Below are positions 25,182-37,300 of a stretch of 64,000 nucleotides of DNA, in pieces. Positions within the stretch are counted from its first letter, which is position 1. Each line of letters starts with the position of its first letter. The translations under genes and the position numbers were made by a program. This DNA is from Dimorphilus gyrociliatus (taxonomy: Eukaryota; Annelida; Polychaeta; Dinophilidae), in NCBI GenBank assembly GCA_904063045.1, contig CAJFCJ010000001.1:1247501-1311500 (forward strand), written 5' to 3'. The notes under the pieces are model-generated. The model saw only the letters and a list, made by a program, of their open reading frames with translations, did not search any database and was not told the DNA's origin.

Positions 25182-27926
25182 ATGAATGTCGACAGTCCCT
25201 TTGTCATAGATTCGTCAAATCTCCCCGCTGAGGAGAGTGATCAATTAATAATCCGACCCTTGTAAGTAGTTTCTTTTTAAAACTGAATTTTGAAATATCA
25301 AGTAAAACGTGAGCGATAATGAGGCTATTATGGGATGTTTTAGAGGGTCAGGACAAGAAGTTGGAAGATCATGCCATATGTTAGAATTCAAGGGAAAGAA
25401 AATAATGGTATAACTTAGTTTTTACTTAAATTATCGCATATTTCAGTCTGCTTAATTTTAGTTGGATTGTGGAATACATCCAGGAATGTCTGGAATAGAA
25501 GCTCTCCCTTACACAGACATAATAGATCCCTCCCAGATTGACTTATTGTTAATAAGCCAGTAAGAAAATTATAAAAACTATTTATACTAACATTTTTAAA
25601 GACATTATTTTTAAAAAATCAACTAGCTTTCATTTGGACCACTGTGGTGGTCTACCGTGGTTCCTGGAGAAAACAACCTTTCAGGGCCGTTGTTTCATGA
25701 CACATGCGACAAAAGCTATATACCGCTGGCTGCTTTCTGATTACGTTAAAGTTAGGTAAGTATTTTGCAGATAAAAGCAGAATCAGCTTACTTTATTCCA
25801 AAGGGCTGGCTTGAATATTATGTATACTTGAAAATGTTTTTCAGTAATATTGCTACCGAGCAAATGTTGTACACCGAGGGAGATATCGAAAAGTCTATGG
25901 ATAAAATCGAAACTATTCATTTTCACCAGGAGGTAACAGTAAATGGCATTAAATTTTGGTGCTACAACGCCGGTCACGTTTTGGGTGCAGCAATGTTTAT
26001 GATCGAAATAGCGGGCGTAAAGGTAGTATCTTCTATTATGAGGATTGAGATTAATACGCCTTTCAACTATTTGAAACGTTGTTTTTCTTACAGATTCTAT
26101 ATACTGGGGATTTCTCTCGACAGGAAGACAGACATTTAATGGCTGCAGAAATTCCCACAGTGAAGCCTGATGTCCTTATTGTTGAAGCTACATATGGAAC
26201 TCATATACACGAACCAAGAGAAGAAAGAGAGAGTCGTTTTACCAGTCTCATTCATAGTATTGTCAGGCGTGGGGGCAGATGTTTGATACCTGTTTTTGCT
26301 TTGGGAAGAGCACAAGAGTTATTGTTAATTTTAGGTAAAAGATTTTTACTACTATTGTAATGTCGAGAACGAATTTCAAAAGATTATTATACTTTTCAGA
26401 TGAATATTGGTCCGAACATCCAGAATTGCATGATATACCAATATTTTATGCATCCTCTCTAGCCAAAAAATGTATGAGTGTGTATCAAACATACATCAGT
26501 GCAATGAATGAAAGAATAAGAAAACAAATTGCTATTAAAAATCCTTTTGTATTCAAGCACATTAACTATCTAAAGGTATATGCTACATCCGTGGAAAATT
26601 ATAAATAATTTTTTCCATTTTCTTCATAGAGTATTGATCATTTTGAAGACGTAGGTCCATCTGTTGTTATGGCCAGTCCTGGCATGATGCAAAGTGGGTT
26701 ATCTCGTGAACTATTTGAAAGTTGGTGTACGGATAAGAGAAATGGTGTTATTATTGCTGGTTACTGTGTTGAAGGAACACTAGCAAAACAGATCTTAACC
26801 GAACCGGAAGAGATAGTCACAATGAGTGGTCAAAAACTTCCAAGGAAATGTTCAGTTGATTACATATCCTTTTCTGCTCACACCGACTACAGACAAACTA
26901 GCGAGTTTATCAGAACCCTTAAGCCACCTCATATTGTTCTTGTTCACGGAGAAAGAAATGAAATGAACAGGTAAAATATTTTAATAGTGTTCACGGTTTA
27001 TCTATCATATATTATTTTCTCTGCAGGCTTAAACAGGCGTTGACAAGAGAGTATGAAGACGATAGTCAACATCGAATCCACATTTACAATCCAAAAAACA
27101 CCCAAGCGGTAGAGCTATACTTTCGAGGAGAAAAAATGGCTAAAGTCATTGGAAAATTAGCTGCTGATAGAAAAGAAAAAAAGAGAAACATCAGTGGACT
27201 TTTAGTCAAACGAAATTTCAATTACCATCTCATGTCAGCTGCAGACTTATCATCTTACACGGAATTAACAACTTGTTCTGTTTTTAATAAGCAATCTTTA
27301 CCATATTCGGGAAGTAATGAATCTTTGAAGCTCCAATTAAACTGTCTAGCAGGAGAAGTAAAAGAAAAAGCCTTAAGTTCAGGAGAAAATCGTTTTACAA
27401 TTTTTGATTCGGTTGATATATGGTTAGAGGAGGAACACGAATGCGTTGTGTTGGAATGGAAAGCTGGCCCTGTACAGGATATGTTCGCTGATTCAGTTAT
27501 AGCAGCTTTATTAAAAAGTACTTCAATAGAAGGTAATGGTTTATTCTATATTAAACATTTTTGTTATTTTTGAATATTTTCTTTTCTAATTAGACCTACC
27601 AAAATGTGGAGAAATCGAAAAAGAAAACATCAGTGATTACATTGTTGAGACATTAAATGAAATGTTTGGAGAACAAGCAGCTCATCCAACTTCTGAAAAA
27701 GGAATTTTTCAAATATCTGTTAATGGCAACTCAGCAGTTATCGACGTATTTGAGAAGGTATAATTGCACAATGATTTTTGCACAATGCTTCAGCTATTAA
27801 TTAAAAAATGAATTTTTTTCCCAGAAAGTAGAATGTAAGTCGGATAAGGAATTAGAGCAACAACTTCGCAACGTTATTGAGAATATTACAACAGCAATAC
27901 AACCAGTGAAGTATGGTGCTGCATAA
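25182..27926 (+). CDS. CPSF3: Cleavage and polyadenylation specificity factor 73 kDa (CPSF3)
   Basis: Zinc-dependent endonuclease that cuts pre-mRNA at the poly(A) site and histone pre-mRNA 3' ends; nuclear. Eleven exons: 25182-25261, 25344-25407, 25462-25559, 25627-25755, 25845-26022, 26094-26334, 26400-26575, 26630-26970, 27027-27532, 27594-27757, 27825-27926; 692 aa (human 684). The metallo-beta-lactamase motif HFHLDHCGG is intact and split by the exon 3/4 junction; also [28 protein letters not shown], the beta-CASP domain with [15 protein letters not shown] and [41 protein letters not shown] and VHGERNEM. The C-terminal domain is more divergent. It is the catalytic paralogue, not the inactive CPSF2. 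Confidence 0.98.
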
Positions 27927-28209
27927 TTTAAATACTGTAAATCGTTTTTTAAGTGGTTGACTCCAGCTTTTATAAATAGTACAAAACTTTTTTGTTTGCA
28001 ATACATTTCAATATTTTGATAGTAAGATAATTGTTTTATTTATGGATTATTTATAGTTAAATATACCTGATGTACTATAAATTGTATGAATGTAATTCAT
28101 TTATAATATAAAAATACTGTTTCGAACTTCCTACATTACTTACAAAAAATTTACAACCGAGTCAAATAAAGAAACTATTTAAAAATCATAGTATTCAAAA
28201 AGCTTCATT

Positions 28210-28777
28210 TCATGAGGCAGCGTTTTCTTGAACGTTCGGATTTTCCCTTGCATTTTTGAGCTCTTGCAATCGTTCAAGGATTGTTTCGGCATGTCTGTTT
28301 CTATGCATTGCCATATTAAAATCCTTTTTCTGGCCATATGGACTGACTTCAGTACCACTTCCACCAGCGTATTGTGTCAATTGTGATATCTGTTTTGTGA
28401 GTTTATTCTCAATATCTTCTACCTCTTTAAGGAAAGTGTTTGCATTGGTCTCCGCTGCTTTCATTCCTATTTTATCCTTGCCCATTTCAGCCAACGATGT
28501 TGCTATATTGAGAGAAAGGAGTTGAATTTATTATATAACGAAACGCTTTAAAACAATAAGAACGTAAGATACGGAAGATTTTTAATATAAGAACGCAAAT
28601 AACATAATATCGCTCATATAGAAAGAGTGATTGCAAACAACTTTTCTAATAAAATAAATTTTTACCTGCCGATTGCATAGCAGTTAATATCTGATTTTCT
28701 ACTTCGGCTAGTGCAGTCATTTGATCTCTGGTATGATTTTGCCGAGGAACTTGTGTATGTTGATTCGCACCCGCCAT
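28210..28777 (-). CDS. MED11: Mediator complex subunit 11
   Basis: Head-module subunit of Mediator, bridging activators and RNA polymerase II. Two exons: 28777-28666 and 28502-28210; 134 aa (human 117). ALAEVENQILTAMQSAG and FLKEVEDIENKLTKQISQLTQYA match the family's LEDIEREIGAILQNAG and HVEAELSAQIRYLTQVA; GQKKDFNMAMHRNRHAETIL matches SSRKDCQMALKRVDYARLKL. It forms a two-helix coiled-coil core with MED22. The N-terminus carries a polar extension and the C-terminus an Asn/Glu-rich tail. Divergent from the p38-like kinase, 251 bp away; convergent with CPSF3. Confidence 0.85.
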
Positions 28778-29028
28778 TTTTATGCTTACAAAACTAACGT
28801 CTGTAAGCGCCAGGAAAAAGTTTAGACTGGAACAGGGAACCGCACAATATGTTATTCACTAACTACATTCATAATAACAATTGAATTCAGGCCATCCAAT
28901 TTGATATCTAGATCTACAATATTCAAGTTAGACTATTGATCATAAGTAATTTTTCACCAGTCGGCATAATTAATCATAAGTTTTGGCCTTTGTAAGAACA
29001 TAAAACAGTTTAGAAGACATAGCTCAAC

Positions 29029-30093
29029 ATGAGTGACAAATATTATTCTATATTGATAGAGACTGTCTCCTGGATTATTCCTGGTAAATTCTCTAACGTT
29101 CAAAAGCTTACATGTGGGGCACAAGGAATGTGCTGTACAGCTGATGACGAGACAATAGGGAAAATTGTCATAAAAAAGCTGTTAAAACCTTTTGAAAATG
29201 AAACAAATGCAAAAAGAGCATGGAGAGAAATTGTGATATTACGACATCTGAGTATTTCTCCTCATCCTCATATTATTAATCTATTGGATATCTATACTTC
29301 AGATACATGTCTTTCTTCTTTCAATAATGTTTATCTTATTACTGAATATGGTGGACAAAATTTGAAACAAAGTTTAAAAAATGTGCAATGCTATGATCAG
29401 AGTAGTGCTCTAAAAATCATAGGTCAAGTCGTAAGTGCCTTGGCTTATTTACACTCTGGTGGCATATTACATAGAGATCTCAAGCCTGAAAATATCAGCG
29501 TTAGTGAGAATTTAGAAGTTAAACTGCTCGACTTTGGCTTGTCTAGGACAGCAAGTGATGTAATGTCTGGCTATGTCATTACGAGACCATACAGAGCACC
29601 AGAAGTTATTTGTAGTTGGACTCATTACAAAGCGACTGTTGATATTTGGAGTGCGGGCTGTATACTTGCCGAACTATTATCAGGGAAAATTCTGTTTGCT
29701 GGCAAACACGCGGTAGAACATCTACAAAAGATTATTAACTTTGTTGGAAAGCCTGATGAATCAGTACTCTCCAAGATGACCTCTGCAGATGCTAGAAATT
29801 TTATTGCAAAGCTTCCAAATCCCAGTCCAGTTTCGCTTGAAGCCCATTTTACTGAAGTTCATGAAAGTATTATTGATCTCCTTAGAGTGATGTTAACCTT
29901 TGATCCAGACGAGAGAATTTCAGCAAAGGAGAGTTTACAGCACGAAAGTTTTCGCCTTTTCAGGGCAACGGCATATATATCTTCAAATCCTTTTGGTTGT
30001 CCAATTCTTGATTGCCACTATGATAGAGAAAAAAAGGATTTAGAATCCTGGAAATCATTGGCTTGGAATGAATGTAACAAAATAAATATATAA
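29029..30093 (+). CDS. Divergent p38-type MAP kinase, intronless
   Basis: CMGC kinase of 354 aa in a single uninterrupted exon. Closest by eye to p38 (MAPK11-14): the N-terminal P-x-(F/Y) region, KKLLKPFENETNAKRAWREI, HPHIINLLDIYT, ILHRDLKPENISV (HRD 148-150), LLDFGLSR (DFG 168-170) and the C-lobe are intact, so it is probably catalytic (Lys in VIKK about 49, Asp150, Asp168). Odd points: the activation-loop dual-phosphorylation site is S180-G-Y182 instead of TGY; the invariant TRWYRAPE is TRPYRAPE; the Gly-rich loop is CGAQGMC rather than GSGAYG; VAVKK is IVIKK. Lack of introns beside multi-exon neighbours suggests a retrocopy. Could also be a divergent JNK/ERK-like kinase. Confidence 0.85.
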   Translation: MSDKYYSILIETVSWIIPGKFSNVQKLTCGAQGMCCTADDETIGKIVIKKLLKPFENETNAKRAWREIVILRHLSISPHPHIINLLDIYTSDTCLSSFNNVYLITEYGGQNLKQSLKNVQCYDQSSALKIIGQVVSALAYLHSGGILHRDLKPENISVSENLEVKLLDFGLSRTASDVMSGYVITRPYRAPEVICSWTHYKATVDIWSAGCILAELLSGKILFAGKHAVEHLQKIINFVGKPDESVLSKMTSADARNFIAKLPNPSPVSLEAHFTEVHESIIDLLRVMLTFDPDERISAKESLQHESFRLFRATAYISSNPFGCPILDCHYDREKKDLESWKSLAWNECNKINI

Positions 30094-31939
30094 AGAATTT
30101 TATAGCTGATTTAACCTAAATTTTTGTTACCCGTAGGTGTATAATTGTTTATTAAAGAATATTTAGTCTTTCGTTTGTGTTTATAATTGTTTACAATATT
30201 AGATTTGTAAGATGATATTCATTATTTCAGAAAAAGAATTCCTTAGGTTTTAATCTTTCGTCAGACAGGGAAGTACCTCATCTCACTATCTCTTAAAAAT
30301 ACTTATTTTAATATTATATACTATTATCTAACATCTAATTGGTACTTTTACCAAATCTAAAATGTATTACAACTACTTATGAATGGTTTTTTAGGAACTG
30401 TTGAAAGAGAGTTTTTGTAATGTTAGTTCACTTATTAGCAAATTTGTTTTGAGCTACTGCTGTTACATTAATCTTTTGAATATTCATATTCATGTCCTTG
30501 GTAAGGTCTATGATAAAAAGATCAAATAAGCTAAATTTGTGATGTATATTTTGCAATTTTCTCGCGAAGAATAAGCAATCAATCTTTCTGCTCAAAAGTG
30601 ACTTTTGATTATTGTTTTATGTATGAATTTTTTAAATTAGCGATATTAAGAATACAGATATTAAAAATTTCATTCATAAAAAGCTTAATTGAATATTTGA
30701 TAAAGTTTTAAATATGATTAACATTTCTTTGTGCTTACATCGTAAACAAAGAAATTATAAACTTCTTCTGTATAAGTTATAAAGCAAATAGTTTTTTATT
30801 TGTAAGTTAAAAATATAGGTTAAACAATTTGTATGCATACTTTTATTCTAGTCGTTTCATTTAAGTAGTGCTGTCTATGAAATTGCACGCATAATTATTA
30901 TTCTTTATTAAATAATGTGTCAAACAATTTTGTACATTTATTTTTAAATCAACTTTTCCAAATCACTCATAAAATAATTATAAGAAACGATTGTAGTGGA
31001 ATTGACAATCAGTATTGAAAATATATCTTTATCTCTTGTAAATGGCTTTTTACTAAAAAATACAGATAACATTATCATCAGGTAAATATTGATTAGTTCT
31101 TATCATGCTTTACTAACCGGTTCCATCAAGACTTTGGGTTGCAACTGGAAAAATGTTGATACTTGTTTACAATTTAGTAATAAACTTATATTAATAAACT
31201 TTTATTAAAAGATTTTAATACACAGAAATGTATTTTCACTTATTTTATTTGTGATAACAGACAATATTTCGAAAGTGTTGCAACCCAAACTGCTTTGTAG
31301 CTAACCGGTATGAATTCACCGAGTGAAAATATTTTCAGGCAGATCAGAGTAAAGAATTGCTTGGTGACTGGTAAAAAAAGAATATACTTTTAATAATAAC
31401 TTTTTGTAATGATAAGTATTTTATTTCAGTTAGTTTCAACAATAATTAAATTGGAATATTTATAGTACTAAATTATTTATAAAAAAGAATAATAGAACGA
31501 TTGACTTCATTTAGGTATAAAATATGATTTTTTGTTCACGACTAGATTATCATTTATCCTATAAATATTTTCATACTATTTTTATAACATTATAATTAAA
31601 TATCGTCTTTTTACATCTAAAAATCAATTTATATATGAGAAATTGATGTTTCTTTTGCTATGAGTTTTTATTTTGCTATGAGTTTTATTTTCTTCCAATG
31701 TTCTATAATCTATTTGTATTGGCTATCTATATACTTAGTTTGGATTAAAATAATTTGAACAGTCTTTAAGTCATGGTAGTAAAATAACTCCCATCTACTT
31801 TTCTCTAGAGTAGTTTTATTAGAAATTACGGTTAAAAATTGTCTAGAAAATATTTTATACTCATTCAACTAAGTAAAGTTAACTCATTCAAATTATTTTC
31901 AGGCAAAATAGGATAATTGCATAGCGAAACACAAATGAT
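30094..31939. other. Gene-poor AT-rich interval with a fold-back repeat
   Basis: About 1.85 kb, the longest gene-free stretch here. No conserved reading frame was found on either strand. It holds the kinase 3' flank, an inverted repeat (31114-31309, listed separately), a short direct repeat TTGCTATGAGTTT at about 31656-31690, and the PGAP4 promoter at the right end. Confidence 0.5.
31114..31309. repeat. Imperfect inverted repeat (MITE-like fold-back)
   Basis: Left arm from about 31114 (CTAACCGGTT...TTTGGGTTGCAAC, ending 31145); right arm about 31277-31309 (GTTGCAACCCAAA...CTAACCGGT). The inner 13 bases are perfectly complementary, and the outer CCGGTT matches again after a small gap, with about 130 bp of AT-rich loop. 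The total of roughly 196 bp and lack of coding sequence are consistent with a small non-autonomous element or a cruciform-forming repeat. Confidence 0.55.
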
Positions 31940-33224
31940 ATGAGAATAAAAGTACGGGAGAGAAGTAGGCGTTTTTGTTTCAATTGTTTTAGTAGTAAAG
32001 ATCTCCTGTTAAGATTCCGAACACTTGACAACAACACTAAACAGGACTTAAGACTTCTTATTTTTTTATACTTTCTCACATTTTGCGTTATTCTGCCAAT
32101 ACTATGCAAATCGTGGCCTCACTCAATATATTATAGGAAGCCTGATAAACAAATTATTGAGGATCAAGTTAAGAAAGCGAACAATGAACGACATAAAAAT
32201 GCTAAGAACTACTTCCTCAAAACAAATACACGATATCTTAATAAGCTCGACAGAGATTATCTCTATGCCATCGGGATAATTACAATGAGAAGAGAAAAGG
32301 AAGACCCATCTGATGACTATGGTTTTCTTACACAAACTGCAGCTGCAATACACCAGCAAATGAATGACAACATTGCATTCTTCATATGTAATATAGATTT
32401 ACAACCAGAAAAACACACCGAAGTTCAGGCGTTATCTGAATATATTCCAGTTATAACGAGACAACAAAAGAAAGCAGCTGACTCTATTTTTGAGGATGAA
32501 AAGCGAGATTATCAATTTTGCATGTCCGCTGCTTCCCGATTTAATGTTAGTTTCTTATTATTAACAAAAAGGATTAATATTAATTTATCTCTCTCTTTCG
32601 TAGGCTAATTATACAATATTAATGGAAGATGATGTGCTAGTTCGCAAAGACTTTTTAAATATTTTAGGTAATGTGATAAATCGATTCTTCAAACCGGATT
32701 GTCAGGACTCATTCTGCAAAAGTTCAGAAAGTTGGCTTTTCTTAAAATTATTCTATCCTGAAAAATGGAGCGGATATGGAATAGAAATTAAACATATTCT
32801 CGAAAAATGTGGCATATTCTCCGTTTCTATCGGAGTAATTTCCCTAATATGTTATTCTACAAGGAAAAAGGGTTTACACCGATTCACTTTATTTTTAATA
32901 GGCTTATATTTTGTTTTGTTGGCTCATACAATTGGAAGGCAGTATATAAACAATTTACGATCATTTAATTGGCATCTATTAGAAGTAATTCCAGCCAAAG
33001 GATGTTGCACACAGTGTGTTCTATATCCTAAATTTGCAATTGATAGTATTATAAAAAGGTTAAGTTCCATCACTTGTTCAAAAGAATATCCTATTGATAT
33101 TGCTCTCGACCATTTTGCGAAAAATTCTTCTATAAGCGCATGGTTATTGGAGCCAAATTTGTCTCAACATATTGGATATAAATCAAATTTAAAAGCAAGA
33201 AAGGCATTGGAAAATTTTCTTTAG
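31940..33224 (+). CDS. PGAP4: Post-GPI attachment GalNAc transferase 4 (PGAP4/TMEM246)
   Basis: Golgi glycosyltransferase that adds the GalNAc side chain to the first mannose of GPI anchors. Two exons: 31940-32545 and 32604-33224; 408 aa (human 403). It has a basic N-terminus and signal-anchor (LLIFLYFLTFCVILPIL), then the first half of a GT-A-like domain (DYLYAIGIITMRRE), the DxD-type motif in YTILMEDDVLVRKDF, a pair of membrane helices inserted in the middle of the catalytic domain (FSVSIGVISLICY and FTLFLIGLYFVLLA), and a C-terminal half ending LEPNLSQHIGYKSNLK. That inserted hairpin is the family's unusual topology. AATAAA at 33266-33271. It shares the GPI pathway with PIGN. Confidence 0.82.
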
Positions 33225-34312
33225 TGAAGAAGATTTCTTTGTAAAGTGATTAATAATTGATGATAAATAAATGTATATAGTGTTCAATAACTGATTGAAT
33301 AATGTTACCAATGAAGATGATGTTTTGTTCTGCATTAATTTCAAGTTCTATAATGTATTTTACAATGTAATTTGGGTTACTATTTCCATCTACAAAGAGC
33401 AATAACTTTATATATGCTTTGGATAACCAAAGAAACATCTTATTAATATCAGTACACCAGTGTCTTTATCGGTAGTACTCGTTTGATCAGTTGCACATCT
33501 AGGTGTATTTTGGTGTAAACATCTCTTGAATAGGCTCATTAACGTGCATGAATTACCATTTATTATTGCCATATCTGTTATATATATGAAGGTCTAACTA
33601 AATGTATGTGCATATAGATAAAAGCCCTTTTTGACATGGAGTTAGTCTACTCAATGAGGATTTTTGTAACAATTTCTAAATGGGTTCATTAACAAATCAG
33701 AATATCTGATATTTTAGCCATATTTTAGCAGTTTGAAAAAAAAAATGCATAATTAATGATAATCCATTTACTATTAGTTTACCAGGTCTCATTTATACTT
33801 GACAAGGAATCTGTTAACTTCATTGTAACAGTAAGCTGTTACAATATGAAATCATAGAAATGACATAACATGTAAATATCCGGCGCTTTGCTATTGTTAC
33901 AATTCTCCTTTCGTCATTAGCTCTCGCGACACGATTAAACACACTTGGTAGACGAGATGGATTGTTTGCTCAAATAGACCTATGGAACAAATTCCATGTT
34001 GTATAGGTCAATAGGTAATGTATACTTGTTTGTTACTTATTTTTGTACAGCTTGTACCATAAATAAAGTATCTTTACTTGCAATAAAAACTTCGCACATT
34101 ATTTATTTATATCAAATTCACTTTAATGAAATTTATGTAAATAAATATTAAATTAATTTGTTAAAAGTAATTAAGTAATGTCACTTTTAAAGTATTTTAA
34201 AGTGGGACAAAGTAACACGCATGCGCTAATAGTTTCATAACACTTCCGCTTCCTCGTGATTTCTGAAGATTTGTATCTTTGTGGAGTTTCCTTGATCAAT
34301 CTCACCGCCAAT
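33225..34312. other. Intergenic, no gene recognised
   Basis: 1.09 kb between PGAP4 and the next plus-strand gene, holding the PGAP4 poly(A) signal at the left. Short frames on both strands show no family resemblance. Composition is strongly AT-rich, with a GC-richer patch at about 33875-33990. No tRNA or other RNA gene was recognised. Confidence 0.45.
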
Positions 34313-37300
34313 ATGAAAGCAAAACGTAATAATTCTACATTTAATTTTGCCTTTAACAATACAGATTTTTCTAACATTTTATTTTTTTAAATTAGATAAA
34401 GAATACCATTTAAAAACTTTAGACAAAGATTTTTCTGATTGGGTACAAGTTATGTCTATACTATTAAAAACGGATAAAAGTCCCAATATGGAGAAGTTTG
34501 AAACTTGGTTCCATTCAAACTGGAGTGTAGAGTATATAAAAGTTGTTCAAAACTCAATAATCGTTGACCATTTTAAGTAATAACTCTGTTTTTCTTGAGC
34601 AATTGTCAATTAAAAGTTATTATAAACAGCTCCATCGTTGACGAATTCAAAAAAGACACCTCACAAAGTCAGATTAGATATGAACCTCTCTTTACAATAT
34701 ATCAAAGGGAGGTTCTGGCAGAATCCCTTTGTCAATGGGGAATTTCAACAAGGGATAAGTGCAATATCCTTAACTTTGACGAAACGCTTGGTATTAAACT
34801 TTGTTGAAATTATAAGTGAAAATTTATTTTATTATAAACTATGTTGACAATTAAAGGCGACGAAGAACAAGGCATTCAACTGTTCAACAACTTGGCAACA
34901 ATTCTAAGGATGGTTCCAGGCCCTGAATATTATATCATAATCTCTAAGGTTGATTTGTACATTTGGTTGATTCGTAACGTTTATATTTCAAAATTGTAAA
35001 TATCAGGTTGCTAGTCGGAATAGAGACTGTCTGGTAGATGAATCAGATATTTCAAAACCATTATCAACTGATTATGATCATCGCGTCTTCGAAAAGAAGC
35101 AAAAGTTTAATATTAAAGACTCGTTGGTTTTTGTGTACGATTTTGAACAAAAATCAACTAGACAAACCAACAGCTGGCCTCGACAAATTCTCCCTACGCA
35201 TTTGGTTAAAGTGTCTAGGAAAGGATATATACCCATCTCTGTCCCATATGAGGAGCCACCAAACTCTGACAAAATTGAACAAGCTCACTTGAATAGTATT
35301 CCACCTAACCTTTCGGAAAATAAATATTTTAACTTTCATGATTACAAGGAAAGTCAAAAAAGATTTCAGGAGCAAGATGTGAAAGCAAATCAAAATTCAA
35401 TGACGTTTAAAGAAATAGCAAAATGCCTCCAAGACATTCCAGAAGGAGATGAGATCAAATCCCTTAAAGAAAATGTCGAGCAACAATCACCTCAATCGAA
35501 TTCTGACTTGGATTTGGATTCTGATTCGAATTTAGATTCAGACTCTGATTGTATCTTCATCGAGCATGAGGCTCCTAGAAGTGCTACGAGTTTTTATTCT
35601 TACAATGATTGGAGAAGTGGTGGTGAAGATTTAAACAATGAAAATTGCCAAAGCACAGAATTTTACAATAAAAACTTCGATAGTTCTAACAAAAGCGAAG
35701 GTAATAGCCATAATAATAGAGGAAATGAAAACATAACTAACAATGAAAATAAGGGTAATCAAAATACTAATAATGTAAATTGTAACAATGCAGAGAATTC
35801 AAGTAATCAATGTATACACGATATCAAAAATCAAAATATGGCAAATGTAAAAGTCCAACGTAATGAAGCTGATGATTTCTACATTGAAAATTCGAATACG
35901 GAAGAATTAAACAATCACATCATAGAAAATCTAAATGTTACAAATACAAATGGAAGACACAATGAAAGGACAGACACACCTAATTTCTCGTACAAAGAAA
36001 AAGGTAACGATTCTAACAATAAACATATAAATACAAGTAAAACTCCAAATTTAAATATACAAGATCAAGAACAAGAATTGAACGAAACCGTTTCAAGAAG
36101 TACAACTGATAAAAACTTTAATCATATCAAGCAAGGAGATAAGGATAAATCAATAAATAGTACGAAATTAATAGCAAATAAAGAAACAAGCATTTGGGCA
36201 TCATCAAATTTTCTAAATAGTTTCGATATTGAAAAGCTTTCAAAGAGCAATCTTATAAAAAGGAATCAAAACTCCTCACCAGACTGCATACAGTTGAGCG
36301 ATTCTGATAGCGACACAAATGAACCTGAAAAGGAGAAAACACAATCACATAGTTCATCGAAAAAAACGGATTGTTTTGGTAAGAGACTATGGACTGAAAC
36401 CGCGAAACTATTTAAAGATACTAGTAAGTTGTTTTTGATAATACATGTGTTATAGAATAAATAACATGCTTAAATGTTTATTAATTCCCCTTAGAGCAAC
36501 CAAAACAAGGAATTGTTAATAATAGACCCCTGGAAGATTACGATAGCCTTGTTAAACAACACGATAAATCTCGTGTTCTCATTCAGCCAGTGATTGTTCA
36601 AAATACAAGCAGAATTGAAATTTATTTGAAAGCTTTTCTCATTGGTGAAGGCAAGTCGATTTGTGATATTCCTGGTCCAGAAATACTTGAACCTAAGAAA
36701 ATTGAATTTGATGAGAACACTTGTTTGGAAGCTCTCGACTGGTTCGATGGACAAAAACCATCATCAACATCGCTTAAAGCACTTTGTTTACACCCTGACG
36801 ATATAGAAAAGTTATGTATATTCGACGAAAACAGCGAAATGTTTAGTGAGAAAGCTTTTTCTTACAAATACTATTGAATCATTTTATATTCATTCATTCC
36901 TTAAAATAGATAAACAGGGTCAACAAACGCATAAAAGTGGGCTTGGAAAGGATTGGAATAATGCGGTTATTGATTTAACTGATTGTCATTCAGACGATGA
37001 CAGCAAAGTGCCTCATTTGCCACAGGAAAAGCCAAAAAAAAAATCAAATTTAAAGAGAAAGTTTAGAGAAAGTGAAGAATCTGGAAATTCTGATTCCTCA
37101 AAGAATAATGAAAAACCCAGAAAAAGGGTAAAATTTCTATTAGCAGAAAAACCGATTGCAGAGAAAGCTAGTTATAATAGCTGTATTAACGAAATGAAAT
37201 CAAAAGTAAACTATAATAGAAGATAGCATAAAATATTTAATTAATAATAATTTTACTTTCTAGCAGAAAGGAAATGAATTTTATTCGTTGGAATTAACGA

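Noticed and set aside
35078-35393. Minus-strand frames inside the Asn-rich gene
   Set aside because: Overlap a longer frame that joins in phase with flanking exons; no independent features.
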